DNA from: Oscillatoriaceae cyanobacterium Prado104
GTDB taxonomy: Bacteria; Cyanobacteriota; Cyanobacteriia; Cyanobacteriales; Microcoleaceae
Direction: 5' to 3'
Length of the DNA: 64,000 nt
Assembly (NCBI GenBank): GCA_025454405.1
Contig: JALOON010000023.1
Span: 1 to 64,000, forward strand
The position numbers and the translations under genes were made by a program. Positions 36,391 through 45,129 of the stretch are shown piece after piece. Numbering within the stretch: the stretch's first letter is position 1; every line of letters starts with the position of its first letter. A model generated the notes under the pieces. The model saw only the letters and a list, made by a program, of their open reading frames with translations, did no database searches and was not told where the DNA came from.

Positions 36391-36772
36391 CGGATAAGCC
36401 TCATGGAATACTGCAAGGCGGTGAAGGAGCTGATCATAAAGATGACCTGGATCGGGGACTATAAAACAGCATTCAATTCCCAGTAAAATACAGACTCAGA
36501 TAAAATTTAATGTTTCCTAAGCGGTAGGTTGACAAATCCATTATATGACTCGATCTTCGCGTGAATGTACAGCAAATCGGGTTAAAAATTATCTTCCGCA
36601 AGAGGTAAGGTGCTGGTTTGGCCGAGGGGGAGTGAGTTGCTAGGGGCGCAGCCCCCTTGCCCGCCCTCGATCGCGGGGAGACAGCGGGATCTGCTGGTGG
36701 AAGAACAAAAAGGCAATTTGTGGGTGTCTGTGGTTTGATAGCAGTAGACCGCTCGGATCGAGGAAATTGCTG
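36391..36772. other. Divergent intergenic region upstream of riboflavin synthase
   Basis: 382 bp that must contain both promoters. I looked for an FMN (RFN) riboswitch and saw none of its conserved helices. The short ORFs across it look spurious. Confidence 0.45.
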
Positions 36773-37483
36773 ATGTTTACAGGACTGATACAAGCTCTTG
36801 GAAAGCTGAAACCGCTAGGCAATGACCAGTTTCAAATTTCCTGCACTTCAACTAACTCACACCAGATTTTAAACGATTTGGCGATCGGCGACAGCGTAGC
36901 GGTGGATGGCGTCTGCCTGACGGTAGTGTCCGTTTTGCCGCAGGGATTTGCAGCCATAGCTTCTCCAGAAACCCTCAGCCGCACCACCCTGGGAAAATTC
37001 CCCGACGCTGCAGTTAATTTAGAAACTTCCCTGCGTGCGGGCAGCAAGTTAGGGGGACATTTCGTTACGGGACACGTCGATGCGATCGGCTGTTTGGCTG
37101 CATCTACGCCAACCGCCAACGCTTGGGAAATGCGGTTTGCAGCGCCAGCAACAGCAAGTGCGGGATGGCAGCGCCAAATTGCGCCTTATCTCGTCCCCAA
37201 AGGCAGTATCGCCGTCAACGGCATCAGCCTGACAGTGGCAGATTGCGATGCTGACGGCAACTGGTTTGAAATTGCTGTGATTCCCCACAGTTTTTCGGAA
37301 ACTAACCTCCGCTATTTGCAGCCGGGAAGTTTGGTTAATTTAGAAGCAGATATTTTAGGCAAGTATGTAGCAAAATTCCTCCGCAGCGGTTCTCAACAGA
37401 TTCCTGAAGCTTGGGAAGAAACTCCCGCTCGCAATTTGGGAGAAATTACACCGGAGTTTTTAGCAGAACACGGTTTTATTTAG
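36773..37483 (+). CDS. ribE: Riboflavin synthase (alpha subunit)
   Basis: Dismutates two 6,7-dimethyl-8-ribityllumazines to riboflavin. It has two lumazine-binding repeats: the first begins MFTGLIQALG with VAVDGVCLTV, then GGHFVTGHVDAIG; the second has IAVNGISLTVADCD. ATG 36773 gives the exact MFTGLI start of the family and has GAGG upstream; an in-frame TTG at 36767 is rejected. It has 236 residues, slightly long through its C-terminal tail, and is monocistronic. Confidence 0.96.
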   Translation: MFTGLIQALGKLKPLGNDQFQISCTSTNSHQILNDLAIGDSVAVDGVCLTVVSVLPQGFAAIASPETLSRTTLGKFPDAAVNLETSLRAGSKLGGHFVTGHVDAIGCLAASTPTANAWEMRFAAPATASAGWQRQIAPYLVPKGSIAVNGISLTVADCDADGNWFEIAVIPHSFSETNLRYLQPGSLVNLEADILGKYVAKFLRSGSQQIPEAWEETPARNLGEITPEFLAEHGFI

Positions 37484-37925
37484 ATGCTACTTAAAGATAG
37501 AAGATCTGCTATCCGATCGTAAAGATAGAGACATTATTCTCGGCAACATATGTCAAGATTTCTATTTAGGAAATCACGATCCTAATTTAATAATTCTGTG
37601 AATGCGGTCTGCCATTCATCCCACACCAATACTTCGTATATGGTGTGGGGATTCTGTCGCTTCTAGCTAAATTTAAAAAACATCAGGGCAGCCATCTCGA
37701 GAAAACCGCTTTTTTCTGTAACACCAAGCAAGTAGAAAGGTGCAGGCAAACAGCAGTCTGTAACAAAAAGTAAACAGAAGCTCCAACCCTCTTGACTCCT
37801 GCCTCCTGCCTCCTGCCTTGTCTTAAAAAAGAATTTTTCTTCCTACCTACCGATCGCCCCTTCCAGCAGATATCGAGACTAAAACGCTAAAATATCAAGC
37901 ACCACACAATTTGGGGAGTTAATAC
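37484..37925. other. Intergenic region with a weak hairpin
   Basis: 442 bp. CCCACACCA (37620-37628) and TGGTGTGGG (37641-37649) form a stem around an ATACTTCGTATA loop. It could end ribE transcription although it lies 140 bp downstream and has no T-run. Nothing else was seen apart from a GGGGAG ribosome site for yqeK at 37913-37918. Confidence 0.4.
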
Positions 37926-38558
37926 TTGACACTTGCACCCGCGCGCGAAAACGTCCTTGCTTGGCTCAGCCACCGCGTACCTGCTGCTCGCATCAAACAT
38001 ATTCTCGGAGTCGAACAGACAGCAGGCGATTTGGCCCGCCATTACGGTCTCGACGAAGCAAAAGCCAGATCGGCCGGATTGCTGCACGATTTGGCAAAAT
38101 ACTTCAAACCCCAACTGCTGCTGCAAATGGCCTCAGCCGAAGGCTTGGAACTAGACTCAGTGTTGGTCGCGCACCCGCACCTGTTGCACGCAGACGCCAG
38201 CGCGATCGTCGCTAGAGACGAATTCGGAGTGGTCGATCGAGAAATTTTAGAAGCCATTGCCAATCACACTCTCGGCAGACCAAACATGAGCCAGCTAAGT
38301 TGTACCGTATTTGTAGCAGACGCGATCGAGCCGAGTCGCGGCAATACGCCAGAACTAGAAATTCTGCGCCGCGCCAGCGTGCAAAACCTGCATGCAGCCG
38401 TTTGGCAAGCCAGCGATTATTCCCTGAAATACTTGCTAGAAACTCGCTGCTACATTCACCCGCGCACCGTACTCACCCGCAATTGGGCGCTGCAAATGGC
38501 GCGATCGAAAGAAACAGGGAAAATGACAGAGGAATCGATCGCCCAAATACCCAGTTAA
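37926..38558 (+). CDS. yqeK: HD-domain bis(5'-nucleosyl)-tetraphosphatase (YqeK)
   Basis: A 210-residue HD hydrolase that degrades Ap4A symmetrically to ADP. Visible motifs are RIKHILGVEQTAGDLARHYG, LLHDLAKYF (the HD pair) and AHPHLLHADASAIVARDEFG, with later helices IEAIANHTLG- and VFVADAIEPSRG-like. It starts at TTG 37926 behind GGGGAG with good spacing; no ATG is usable. It is followed by rsfS, the classical neighbour in many bacteria, which supports the call. Confidence 0.92.
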   Translation: MTLAPARENVLAWLSHRVPAARIKHILGVEQTAGDLARHYGLDEAKARSAGLLHDLAKYFKPQLLLQMASAEGLELDSVLVAHPHLLHADASAIVARDEFGVVDREILEAIANHTLGRPNMSQLSCTVFVADAIEPSRGNTPELEILRRASVQNLHAAVWQASDYSLKYLLETRCYIHPRTVLTRNWALQMARSKETGKMTEESIAQIPS

Positions 38559-38768
38559 AAGTAAAAAATTACCAGCGATCGATGGCAAATTACTCTTTAC
38601 CCAAAAATTAGGATATGGCATTGGGGTATCGCACGGAGTCCAAAGTTTTTAGAACTTGGTTGAAATCCCCGTCCCAAAGATAGCACCCTCTCCTGTCAAC
38701 TGTTAGCGATCGACTCTTAGCGATCGACTCTCAACTTTTAAAGTATCAATTAGGAGTCCAAAAACTTA

Positions 38769-39194
38769 ATGTCAGAGCAAACCCAACTCCAATACAAATC
38801 CATCAAGTCACCAGCGACTGCCAGCACATCCCCAGCAGACACCCGCGCTTTAGTCGAGACAATTGCCCGAGCCGCCGAAGACCGCAAAGGACACGATATT
38901 GTACTGCTGCGAGTATCGGAAGTATCTTACTTGGCTGATTACTTTGCGCTCGTCACCGGTTTTTCCAACGTTCAGGTACGAGCCATCTCCCAAGCGATTG
39001 CCGACAAAGTAGAAGAAGAGTGGCAAAGATTGCCGCTGCGGATCGAAGGGGAAGCAGAAGCAAGTTGGATAGTAATGGACTACGGCGACATCATCGTTCA
39101 CATTTTGAAACCCCAGGAGCGCGACTTCTACAATTTAGAAGCGTTCTGGGGACACGCCGAACGCATTAATTTCGCCACCGCATCCCAGAGGTAG
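38769..39194 (+). CDS. rsfS: Ribosomal silencing factor RsfS
   Basis: 141 residues, DUF143/Oligomerisation fold. It binds ribosomal protein uL14 and blocks subunit joining during starvation. The core runs KGHDIVLLRVSEVSYLADYF, VTGFSNVQVRAISQAIADKV and WIVMDYGDIIVHILKPQERD, then FYNLEAFWGHAERI. The first ~30 residues are a variable Thr/Ser-rich head. It is 210 bp downstream of yqeK and probably in the same unit. Homologue in plastids: Iojap. Confidence 0.95.
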   Translation: MSEQTQLQYKSIKSPATASTSPADTRALVETIARAAEDRKGHDIVLLRVSEVSYLADYFALVTGFSNVQVRAISQAIADKVEEEWQRLPLRIEGEAEASWIVMDYGDIIVHILKPQERDFYNLEAFWGHAERINFATASQR

Positions 39195-39326
39195 GAAAAA
39201 GCTAGTTAATAGAATTTAATGCTCATATTTGCTAACCTATTAATGCCTAGCTATATGAGCCAATCTACGGGCAGATATGTCGAGATATTTAGGAGCGATA
39301 ATTCCCAATTATGAGAAGCTAGGAAT

Positions 39327-39827
39327 ATGAAAGACCCTGCTATTTCTATTTGTCCTGTTCCGCAAGAACAGCGACCGCTAAACGAATATCAAGAACTCAA
39401 AGAATCTTGGTTTTTTAGTTGGGCAACTCTCAACTGGCCGCAGTATCTGGCAAAACTTGCTTGGGTGTGCGCCTGGAGTTGCCCCATCATCGTACCCGTA
39501 GCGGCCGCTAGCTTTGCTCCTGCTAAATATCCTGCTAAGTTTGTTCTCACTAGTGCCGCTGGTGTCGGTTTTATTCTAGGATTAGCTTTGCTGCGGATGT
39601 ATTTGGGTTGGTTGTACGTGGGATCGCGCCTTGCCAATCCCACAGTCGTCTATGAAGAATCCGGCTGGTACGACGGTCAGTCCTGGTCGAAAACTCCCGA
39701 AGTTTTGCTGCAAGACCAGTTGATTGTAAGCTATCAGCTAGAACCTATTCTCCGGCGGCTGCGACAAACATTTTACGGTTTGGCATTACTGCTGTTAGTC
39801 GGGGGGTTAATTTGGTGTTGTTTGTAA
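39327..39827 (+). CDS. CGLD27 family membrane protein (DUF1230)
   Basis: A 166-residue protein conserved across cyanobacteria, green algae and diatoms (CGLD27). CPVPQEQRPLNEYQELKESW is the N-terminal signature; two or three membrane helices follow, then LYVGSRLANPTVVYEESGWY and a last helix at 145-165. The function is unresolved; in plants it is linked to the plastid. It is third in the yqeK-rsfS-CGLD27-asparaginase cluster. Confidence 0.9.
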   Translation: MKDPAISICPVPQEQRPLNEYQELKESWFFSWATLNWPQYLAKLAWVCAWSCPIIVPVAAASFAPAKYPAKFVLTSAAGVGFILGLALLRMYLGWLYVGSRLANPTVVYEESGWYDGQSWSKTPEVLLQDQLIVSYQLEPILRRLRQTFYGLALLLLVGGLIWCCL

Positions 39828-39851
39828 TTAAGAGCCCGAATCAAAGCCCAA

Positions 39852-39886
39852 CCTAAAATCTAAAATCTAAAATCTAAAATCTAAAA
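39852..39886. repeat. CTAAAAT tandem heptamers
   Basis: Five copies of CTAAAAT lie directly before the asparaginase start at 39892, the same unit as 28223-28253. Confidence 0.8.
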
Positions 39887-39891
39887 TAGAC

Positions 39892-40845
39892 ATGACCAGG
39901 GGAAAAAGAACCCAAGCTCCCGAAATCGAAGTCAGACTGCTGCGTGAAGGTATTGTTGAGTCCAAGCACCGCGTCCAGGCTGCCGTGTGCGACAACCGCG
40001 GCCGCGTTCTTTCTGTTGCCGGCAACTCGGAAACAGCTACATTTGTCCGTTCCGCGCTCAAGCCTTTTCAAGCTTTGGCCGTCACGACAACCGGTACTTT
40101 AGAACGCTACGACTTGACCGATCGAGATTTAGCAATTATTTGCAGTTCCCATCAAGGTACGATCGAGCAATCGCGACAGGTATTTAACATCCTGTGGCGC
40201 TGCGACATCGACCCCTCCAAGCTGCAATGCCCGATTCCTGAAGGCAAAAACAGTACGCTGCAATACAACTGTTCCGGCAAACACGCCGGAATGCTGGCCG
40301 TGTGCCAGCAGCGCCACTGGCCTCTGGAAAGCTATTTGCGCCGCAAACATCCCGTCCAGCAACTCATATTGAGCAAAGTTGCTGACTTGTTGGCAATGCC
40401 TGCCGAAGAGTTTATCAGCGCTCGCGACGACTGCGGCGCTCCTACCTATTTATTGCAGTTGGGGCAAATGGCGTCTCTGTACGCTAAGTTATCCTCCGGC
40501 GATAATTTGGATATGGAGCGCATTGTCCGCGCGATGACTCACCACCCGGCAATGATTTCAGGAGAGGGAAAATTTGACACCGAACTGATGCGCTTGACAG
40601 AAGGGGAAGTTGTCAGCAAAGCCGGTGCCGAAGGCATCCAGTGCCTCGGCAGGGTTGGCGAAGGTTTGGGTTTGGCAATTAAGGTGACGGATGGGGCAAA
40701 GCGCGCTCAATATGCCGTGGCGATCCACTTGCTCAAGCAGTTGGGGTGGATCACGGCTGCGATCGCCGAAACTCTTTCCGAAACTTACCTCACTCTGAGC
40801 GATTTTAAACGCTTGGAGGTAGTCGGCGAAGTGTGTATGCTCTAG
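39892..40845 (+). CDS. Asparaginase (thermolabile, Rhizobium etli-type family)
   Basis: 317 residues. Family marks are VRSALKPFQALAVTTTG, CSSHQGTIEQSRQ, CSGKHAGMLAVCQQRHWPLE (the catalytic Ser-Lys and Cys region), DDCGAPTYLLQL and MTHHPAMISGEGKFDTELM. This family has no similarity to classical AnsA/B; it deamidates asparagine to aspartate and ammonia. The substrate assignment is by family only. It ends the cluster started by yqeK and precedes the initiator tRNA gene. Confidence 0.9.
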   Translation: MTRGKRTQAPEIEVRLLREGIVESKHRVQAAVCDNRGRVLSVAGNSETATFVRSALKPFQALAVTTTGTLERYDLTDRDLAIICSSHQGTIEQSRQVFNILWRCDIDPSKLQCPIPEGKNSTLQYNCSGKHAGMLAVCQQRHWPLESYLRRKHPVQQLILSKVADLLAMPAEEFISARDDCGAPTYLLQLGQMASLYAKLSSGDNLDMERIVRAMTHHPAMISGEGKFDTELMRLTEGEVVSKAGAEGIQCLGRVGEGLGLAIKVTDGAKRAQYAVAIHLLKQLGWITAAIAETLSETYLTLSDFKRLEVVGEVCML

Positions 40846-40955
40846 TACAGCCTAGATGGAGAGCCGATCGCAGCCTCTGGATTCCCAAATCTCAAATTTT
40901 TTTTTGGATTTGGGGTTGCAATTTTCAGAACAGGGGTTTATACTAGATAAAGTGA

Positions 40956-41032
<77 letters not shown>

Positions 41033-41051
41033 AATTCAAAACACCAAATTC

Positions 41052-41095
41052 AAAATAAAGCCACCTGCATTTTAAAACTGGTGGCTTTATTTTTG
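41052..41095 (+). terminator. Rho-independent terminator of the tRNA transcript
   Basis: A 14-bp stem, AAAATAAAGCCACC with GGTGGCTTTATTTT, 14-nt loop and a T-run, lies 20 bases after the tRNA. Confidence 0.85.
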
Positions 41096-41379
41096 GGTAT
41101 TTTTTCCCAACACTACGAGTCGTGAATTTTGAGTTACAAGTTTTAATTCAAAGCTCGTAACTCATAACTCATAACTCGATCGGTAAAGGCAAAGGATAAA
41201 AAAGACACATCATCCCCAACACTTAACCTTCAATAATCAGCCTCAACATTCAACCTTAACACTCAACCCTATACATACTTGTAGACGACCGTTTGTGTAA
41301 GCTTTATTTGTCTGGAATTTGCACCTGAAATTTGCAACTGAATTGCCAAATTCCCAACATAAAATTAAATTTTCAATTT

Positions 41380-41577
41380 CTAAGTCGGCTGTGATTCGAG
41401 CCAGTCAAAAATGAGATTTAGCTGTTCGATCGTCACTAAACCGTACTGCCATAGCACCACAGGCAGTTGACAGGCATCCTGTTCCGCTTGTTTGAGAGCA
41501 ACTGCGATCGCCGAATTCGAGATCGCCAACTCCCGTTGCAAATAACTGACCAATTGAGCTTTTAACATCACCTTCAC
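41380..41577 (-). CDS. DUF2949 family small protein
   Basis: 65 residues. AISNSAIAVALKQAEQDACQ and LPVVLWQYGLVTIEQLNLIF then DWLE match the small cyanobacteria-specific DUF2949 family. All-helical, soluble, function unknown. ATG 41577 or the next (MLKAQLVSY, 41568) could start it. It stands alone. Confidence 0.85.
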   Translation of the reverse strand: MKVMLKAQLVSYLQRELAISNSAIAVALKQAEQDACQLPVVLWQYGLVTIEQLNLIFDWLESQPT

Positions 41578-41800
41578 CGCCAGCTTTACGCGCTGTTTTA
41601 AACCTCTGCAACTTACCGGGGCTAATTAGAAGTTGAATTCTCTCAATTTTCAGTTGACACAGAGGGGTTTAGTGTGATACGAAGCTCACTAAACCTGTGA
41701 TAATTCTCATATGTAAAAGCGATCGCGGTCACATAATCTTTGAGTGGAAAAAATTAAGTTTCGCGATCGCTCTTGGGTTCAAACCAATCGACGCGAACTA

Positions 41801-42001
41801 CCACACACCGACCCTAACGGGCACGGTGTGGGTGGAGCGTAGCGGAGGGTTCCAAATTCATCAGCAACCGCCTCTACAGTCGTAGACTTACGCCCAAACC
41901 GATGAAGGCCTTACATTGCCTCCAAGGGCAGTAGTGCTGGTTCCCAACGCCAAGATCCGCAAGCCTTCATCTCTGATATTCATTGCTGCATTCACTTGGC
42001 C
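41801..42001 (-). pseudogene. C-terminal remnant of a TnpB gene with right-end hairpin
   Basis: Read on the minus strand from 42000: QVNAAMNIRDEGLRILALGT then STTALGGNVRPSSVWA and a TAA at 41888-41890. This is the tail seen after the zinc ribbon of many cyanobacterial TnpB proteins (DRD-NAA-NIRDEGLRILALGT). Downstream, CCACACACCG and CGGTGTGG (41801-41832) form the element-end hairpin. The rest of the gene is gone; the remnant begins directly at the stop of the DacB gene. Confidence 0.65.
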
Positions 42002-43336
42002 TCAGCCTCCCAAGGAGATTTCGCTGCGGTTGGCGGCTCCCAAAGCGGGCCGATCGCCGTCAATGTGGGGCGCGATCGCGATTGGCAAAGTGGGCGCAGT
42101 TCCCCACTGCTGTACTAGCTTTTGTAAAAACAAATCTTGTTGAGCTCTCAAAGCATCCCAATCCGTGCCGCGGTTGATAATTGCAAACCACACTAAACCC
42201 CGATCGCGCGTCGGTAGCGCTCCGGCTAAGGCAATTACAGTATTGAGAGTACCAGTTTTCACCACGGCCGATCGCGGGATGTGGCGGTTGGCTACAGTAC
42301 CTTTATCGCGCCCCGATACCGGGAACAAGTCAGCAACCGTCAGCCCGGTAGTTTGCAGGTAGCGCCCGATCGCCTGCATCATCGCACAAGCAGCCCTGGG
42401 AGACACTCGATTTTCTACTCCCAAGCCCGATCCGTTAACCAATTGAATTTCCCCCTCAGGCACTCCAGCCGCCCAAGTCGCCTGCTGCTGCACGATTTTC
42501 GCTCCTCCCAAATCGTCCGCCAGCATTTGGGCGATGTCATTATCGCTGTGGACGTTCATGTACTTGAGAATTTCCGCCACAGGGAGCGATCGGCGCAGCA
42601 ACAGCAAGCGCGAAACAGGAGTAGATTTCGAGGAGATCGTGCTACCCTCGACCGTCACCTGAGGTCTTTTAGTTCCCCGAGGCATTTTAGAATGAATGGC
42701 CCGCACTTCCTGCGGCCAACTGCGACTGTCGAGGGCCACCCGCAGCAGTTCTCCAGCAGTTCCGAGTTCTGACTCGTAATTCATGCGGAAATTGCCAGTC
42801 ACGATTAAATTGCCGGTCACCCGCACGATACCCAATTGGTTGAGAGCATTGCCAACTGCGATCGCCTCCTCCCAGACAAATAGCGGATCGCCCGACCCGC
42901 TGACCACCAAATCCCCCTCCAATACTCCATTTCTAATCGGTCCCGTCGCCCGAAACCGAGTTTTAAACTGAAAGTTCGGGCCCCAAGTTTCCAGCGAGGC
43001 CAAAGAAGTCGCGATCTTCGTCAGCGAAGCCCCCGGCATCAGAGAAGTCCCCTGCTGGCTCACCAGCGGCACCATTCCCGATTGCACCCAAACTCCTTGA
43101 TTCCCCTCAATCAGTCCCTTTGCCCGCAAATCTTTTAAAAATCGCTCCACAGTTGCCACTGCCGGCAAATCTGGGTTAGCCAGCCGCCCGCCCCCAAAAG
43201 CTAAATCCTCAGCCGCCACCAGCCCCGGCATCCCGCCGTGCCAAGCCAACACCGACCCAGCATTAAGTCCCGCGCTGTGTACCCCTGCCATCTCCAGCCA
43301 CAGAGACATGATTCCCGAGCTAAATAATTCCAGCAT
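42002..43336 (-). CDS. dacB: D-alanyl-D-alanine carboxypeptidase/endopeptidase (PBP4/DacB type)
   Basis: A 444-residue class C penicillin-binding protein that trims peptidoglycan stem peptides. The active-site triad is visible: SxxK in PGASLTKIATSL (near residue 104), SxN in HSDNDIAQML, and KTG in AVVKTGTLNTVIALAGAL. The N-terminus lacks a classical signal but the first helix (MSLWLEMAGVHSAGL) is amphipathic. The last ~35 residues (APHIDGDRPALGAANRSEIS) are unlike the family and run into a TnpB remnant, so the C-terminus may be altered. Confidence 0.92.
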   Translation of the reverse strand: MLELFSSGIMSLWLEMAGVHSAGLNAGSVLAWHGGMPGLVAAEDLAFGGGRLANPDLPAVATVERFLKDLRAKGLIEGNQGVWVQSGMVPLVSQQGTSLMPGASLTKIATSLASLETWGPNFQFKTRFRATGPIRNGVLEGDLVVSGSGDPLFVWEEAIAVGNALNQLGIVRVTGNLIVTGNFRMNYESELGTAGELLRVALDSRSWPQEVRAIHSKMPRGTKRPQVTVEGSTISSKSTPVSRLLLLRRSLPVAEILKYMNVHSDNDIAQMLADDLGGAKIVQQQATWAAGVPEGEIQLVNGSGLGVENRVSPRAACAMMQAIGRYLQTTGLTVADLFPVSGRDKGTVANRHIPRSAVVKTGTLNTVIALAGALPTRDRGLVWFAIINRGTDWDALRAQQDLFLQKLVQQWGTAPTLPIAIAPHIDGDRPALGAANRSEISLGG

Positions 43337-43429
43337 TCTTTGCTGCTCCCTAAAACTTACCCAAACTTAACTAAAGCCATCTTTAGCTACAATTTCGATT
43401 TCACTTCCTGCACTGTTGGGCGCAACGTA

Positions 43430-43600
43430 GTGGAGGGGGTCAGCCATCCCAAGGTAAGCAGGCTATCCCCCTCAAGCCGAACGGTTCCCAATTTAAAATA
43501 TTTAAACTGGCATTCAAATCGCGGTCGATCGACTTGCCGCAAGCAGGACAATTATAAATCCTTTCGGCTAAAAGCATATCTTTTTAAGTTCCGCGAACTC
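43430..43600 (-). pseudogene. Zinc-ribbon remnant of a second TnpB gene
   Basis: Read on the minus strand from 43582: [20 protein letters not shown] then [13 protein letters not shown]. This is the CPxCG zinc knuckle and DRDxNA motif with the last RuvC Asp. Stops and loss of upstream sequence make it non-functional. It sits between dacB and the intact TnpB, on the opposite strand to the latter. Confidence 0.7.
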
Positions 43601-43670
43601 GCACCAGACTGTTGGAATTAGCGCCAAGCAATTGGTGGCGGGCAGTTTACCTCATGTCGCAAGAAGGCTC

Positions 43671-43692
43671 CCGCTATACCGAAGGTTAGCGG
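43671..43692. mobile_element. Left-end hairpin of the intact tnpB element
   Basis: CCGCTATACC-GAA-GGTTAGCGG lies about 90 bp upstream of tnpB and resembles the hairpin after it (45012-45051), so the two probably mark element ends. Confidence 0.45.
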
Positions 43693-43781
43693 TGAGATGA
43701 ATTGCGACCAACAAATAACGTGCGTAGCACACGAAATCCATCAATCCATGTATAATATTATCGTAATCTAGAACGATAAGA

Positions 43782-45002
43782 ATGATTGTCTACGAAAGCA
43801 AACTAGAAGGAGAACAAAACCAGTATGAAAAGCTCGACGGGGCTATTCGTACTGGTCGTTTTGTTCGGAATTCTATTATTCGTGCTTGGATGGACAATCA
43901 AATCAAAAGTCGTAATGATGCTTATCGCTACTGCAAGACTCTAGCAGACAATCCTGAAGTTCCTTGGGCCAAACAATTAAACTCTCAAGCTAGACAAGCC
44001 CACGCCGAACGAGCCTGGGCAGCCGTTGAGCGTTTCTCTAGAAATTGTCGAGCTAAAGTACAAGGTAAAAAGGGATACCCAAAGTTCAAGAAATATCAAG
44101 TGAGAGACTCAGTTGAATATAAAGTAAGTGGTTGGAAGTTATCTGAAGATAGACGCTACTTAACATTCACTGATGGATTTCAAGCTGGAACTTTTAAACT
44201 TTGGGGGAGTCGAAATCTTCATTACTATCAACTCGAACAAATTAAGCGAGTTAGAGTTGTTAGGAGACAGGATGGCTATTATGCTCAATTTCTTATCGAC
44301 CATAAAAGGGAGGAAAGTAAAGATTTAACAGGCAAGAAAATAGGGCTAGATGTTGGTTTAAATCATTTCTACACTGACAGCTTTGGTCAAAAGGTTGACA
44401 ACCCTAGATTTCTTAGAAAAGACGAACGTAAAATTAAAAAGTTACAACGTCGTCTATCTAAAACCGAAAAGGGGAGCAAGAATAGACTTAAAGCTAGAAC
44501 TAAATTAGGGAGAGCGCATCTCAAGGTATCACGCAGACGTAACGACTGGGTATGTAAGTTAGCTCAGCGCGTCATACGGTTTAACGACTTAGTAGCGATT
44601 GAGAACCTAAAAGTACGCAACATGATTAAAAACCATTGTCTGGCTAAATCTATATCTGATGCTGCATGGTATCGTTTTCGAGAATGGTTAGAGTATTTTG
44701 GTGTTGTTTATGGAGTACCCCTCATAACTGTTAATCCAAGTTATACAAGCCAGAATTGCTCGAGCTGCGGGAAAACAGTAGTTAAAACTTTAAGTACTAG
44801 AACTCATAAATGCCTGCACTGTGGGTATGAAGCTGACAGAGATGAAAACGCAGCTATAAATATCCTTCAATTAGCTCTCAAACAATGGGCAACTACCGTG
44901 GGGCGCACGGAATGTGAAGTCTCTGGAGAGATTCCCCTCTGTTTGAATCTGGAAACAGAAACAAATAAGGGAACTCGACGAAAGAGAAAATCTAAACAGT
45001 GA
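43782..45002 (+). CDS. tnpB: IS200/IS605 family RNA-guided nuclease TnpB, intact
   Basis: 406 residues with all expected parts: an N-terminal helix-turn-helix (OrfB_N, about 1-110), a RuvC nuclease with Asp190 (KIGLDVGLNH), Glu274 (VAIENLKV) and Asp354 (EADRDENAAINIL), and a zinc ribbon (Cys326, 329, 344, 347). TnpB proteins are omega-RNA-guided DNA endonucleases that help retain their element. No tnpA transposase lies nearby, so mobility would depend on one in trans. The frame is complete and all catalytic residues are kept, unlike the three decayed copies in the window. Confidence 0.95.
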   Translation: MIVYESKLEGEQNQYEKLDGAIRTGRFVRNSIIRAWMDNQIKSRNDAYRYCKTLADNPEVPWAKQLNSQARQAHAERAWAAVERFSRNCRAKVQGKKGYPKFKKYQVRDSVEYKVSGWKLSEDRRYLTFTDGFQAGTFKLWGSRNLHYYQLEQIKRVRVVRRQDGYYAQFLIDHKREESKDLTGKKIGLDVGLNHFYTDSFGQKVDNPRFLRKDERKIKKLQRRLSKTEKGSKNRLKARTKLGRAHLKVSRRRNDWVCKLAQRVIRFNDLVAIENLKVRNMIKNHCLAKSISDAAWYRFREWLEYFGVVYGVPLITVNPSYTSQNCSSCGKTVVKTLSTRTHKCLHCGYEADRDENAAINILQLALKQWATTVGRTECEVSGEIPLCLNLETETNKGTRRKRKSKQ

Positions 45003-45060
45003 TGTTGAGAATCCCCCACTATAACCGACGACAGGAGGTTTAGTGGTGGGAGTACGTCAA
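45003..45060 (+). ncRNA. Probable right end / omega-RNA 3' part of the tnpB element
   Basis: ATCCCCCACTATAACC and GGTTTAGTGGTGGGA fold into an imperfect hairpin right after the tnpB stop. The guide RNA scaffold of TnpB normally overlaps the gene end and extends to the right end, with the guide beyond it. The boundary at about 45060 is inferred. Confidence 0.4.
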
Positions 45061-45129
45061 AATTCTGACATCTGAATGTACGCTCCTAACTTCCTGGTAA
45101 AATTTTTAAGGTTTCTCAAACATTGGTCA

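Noticed and set aside
36391..36772. Possible FMN riboswitch before riboflavin synthase
   Set aside because: None of the conserved RFN helices could be found by eye; cyanobacterial ribE usually lacks one.
36473..36793. 106-codon minus-strand ORF upstream of riboflavin synthase
   Set aside because: Overlaps the ribE start, has no family resemblance and low-complexity content.
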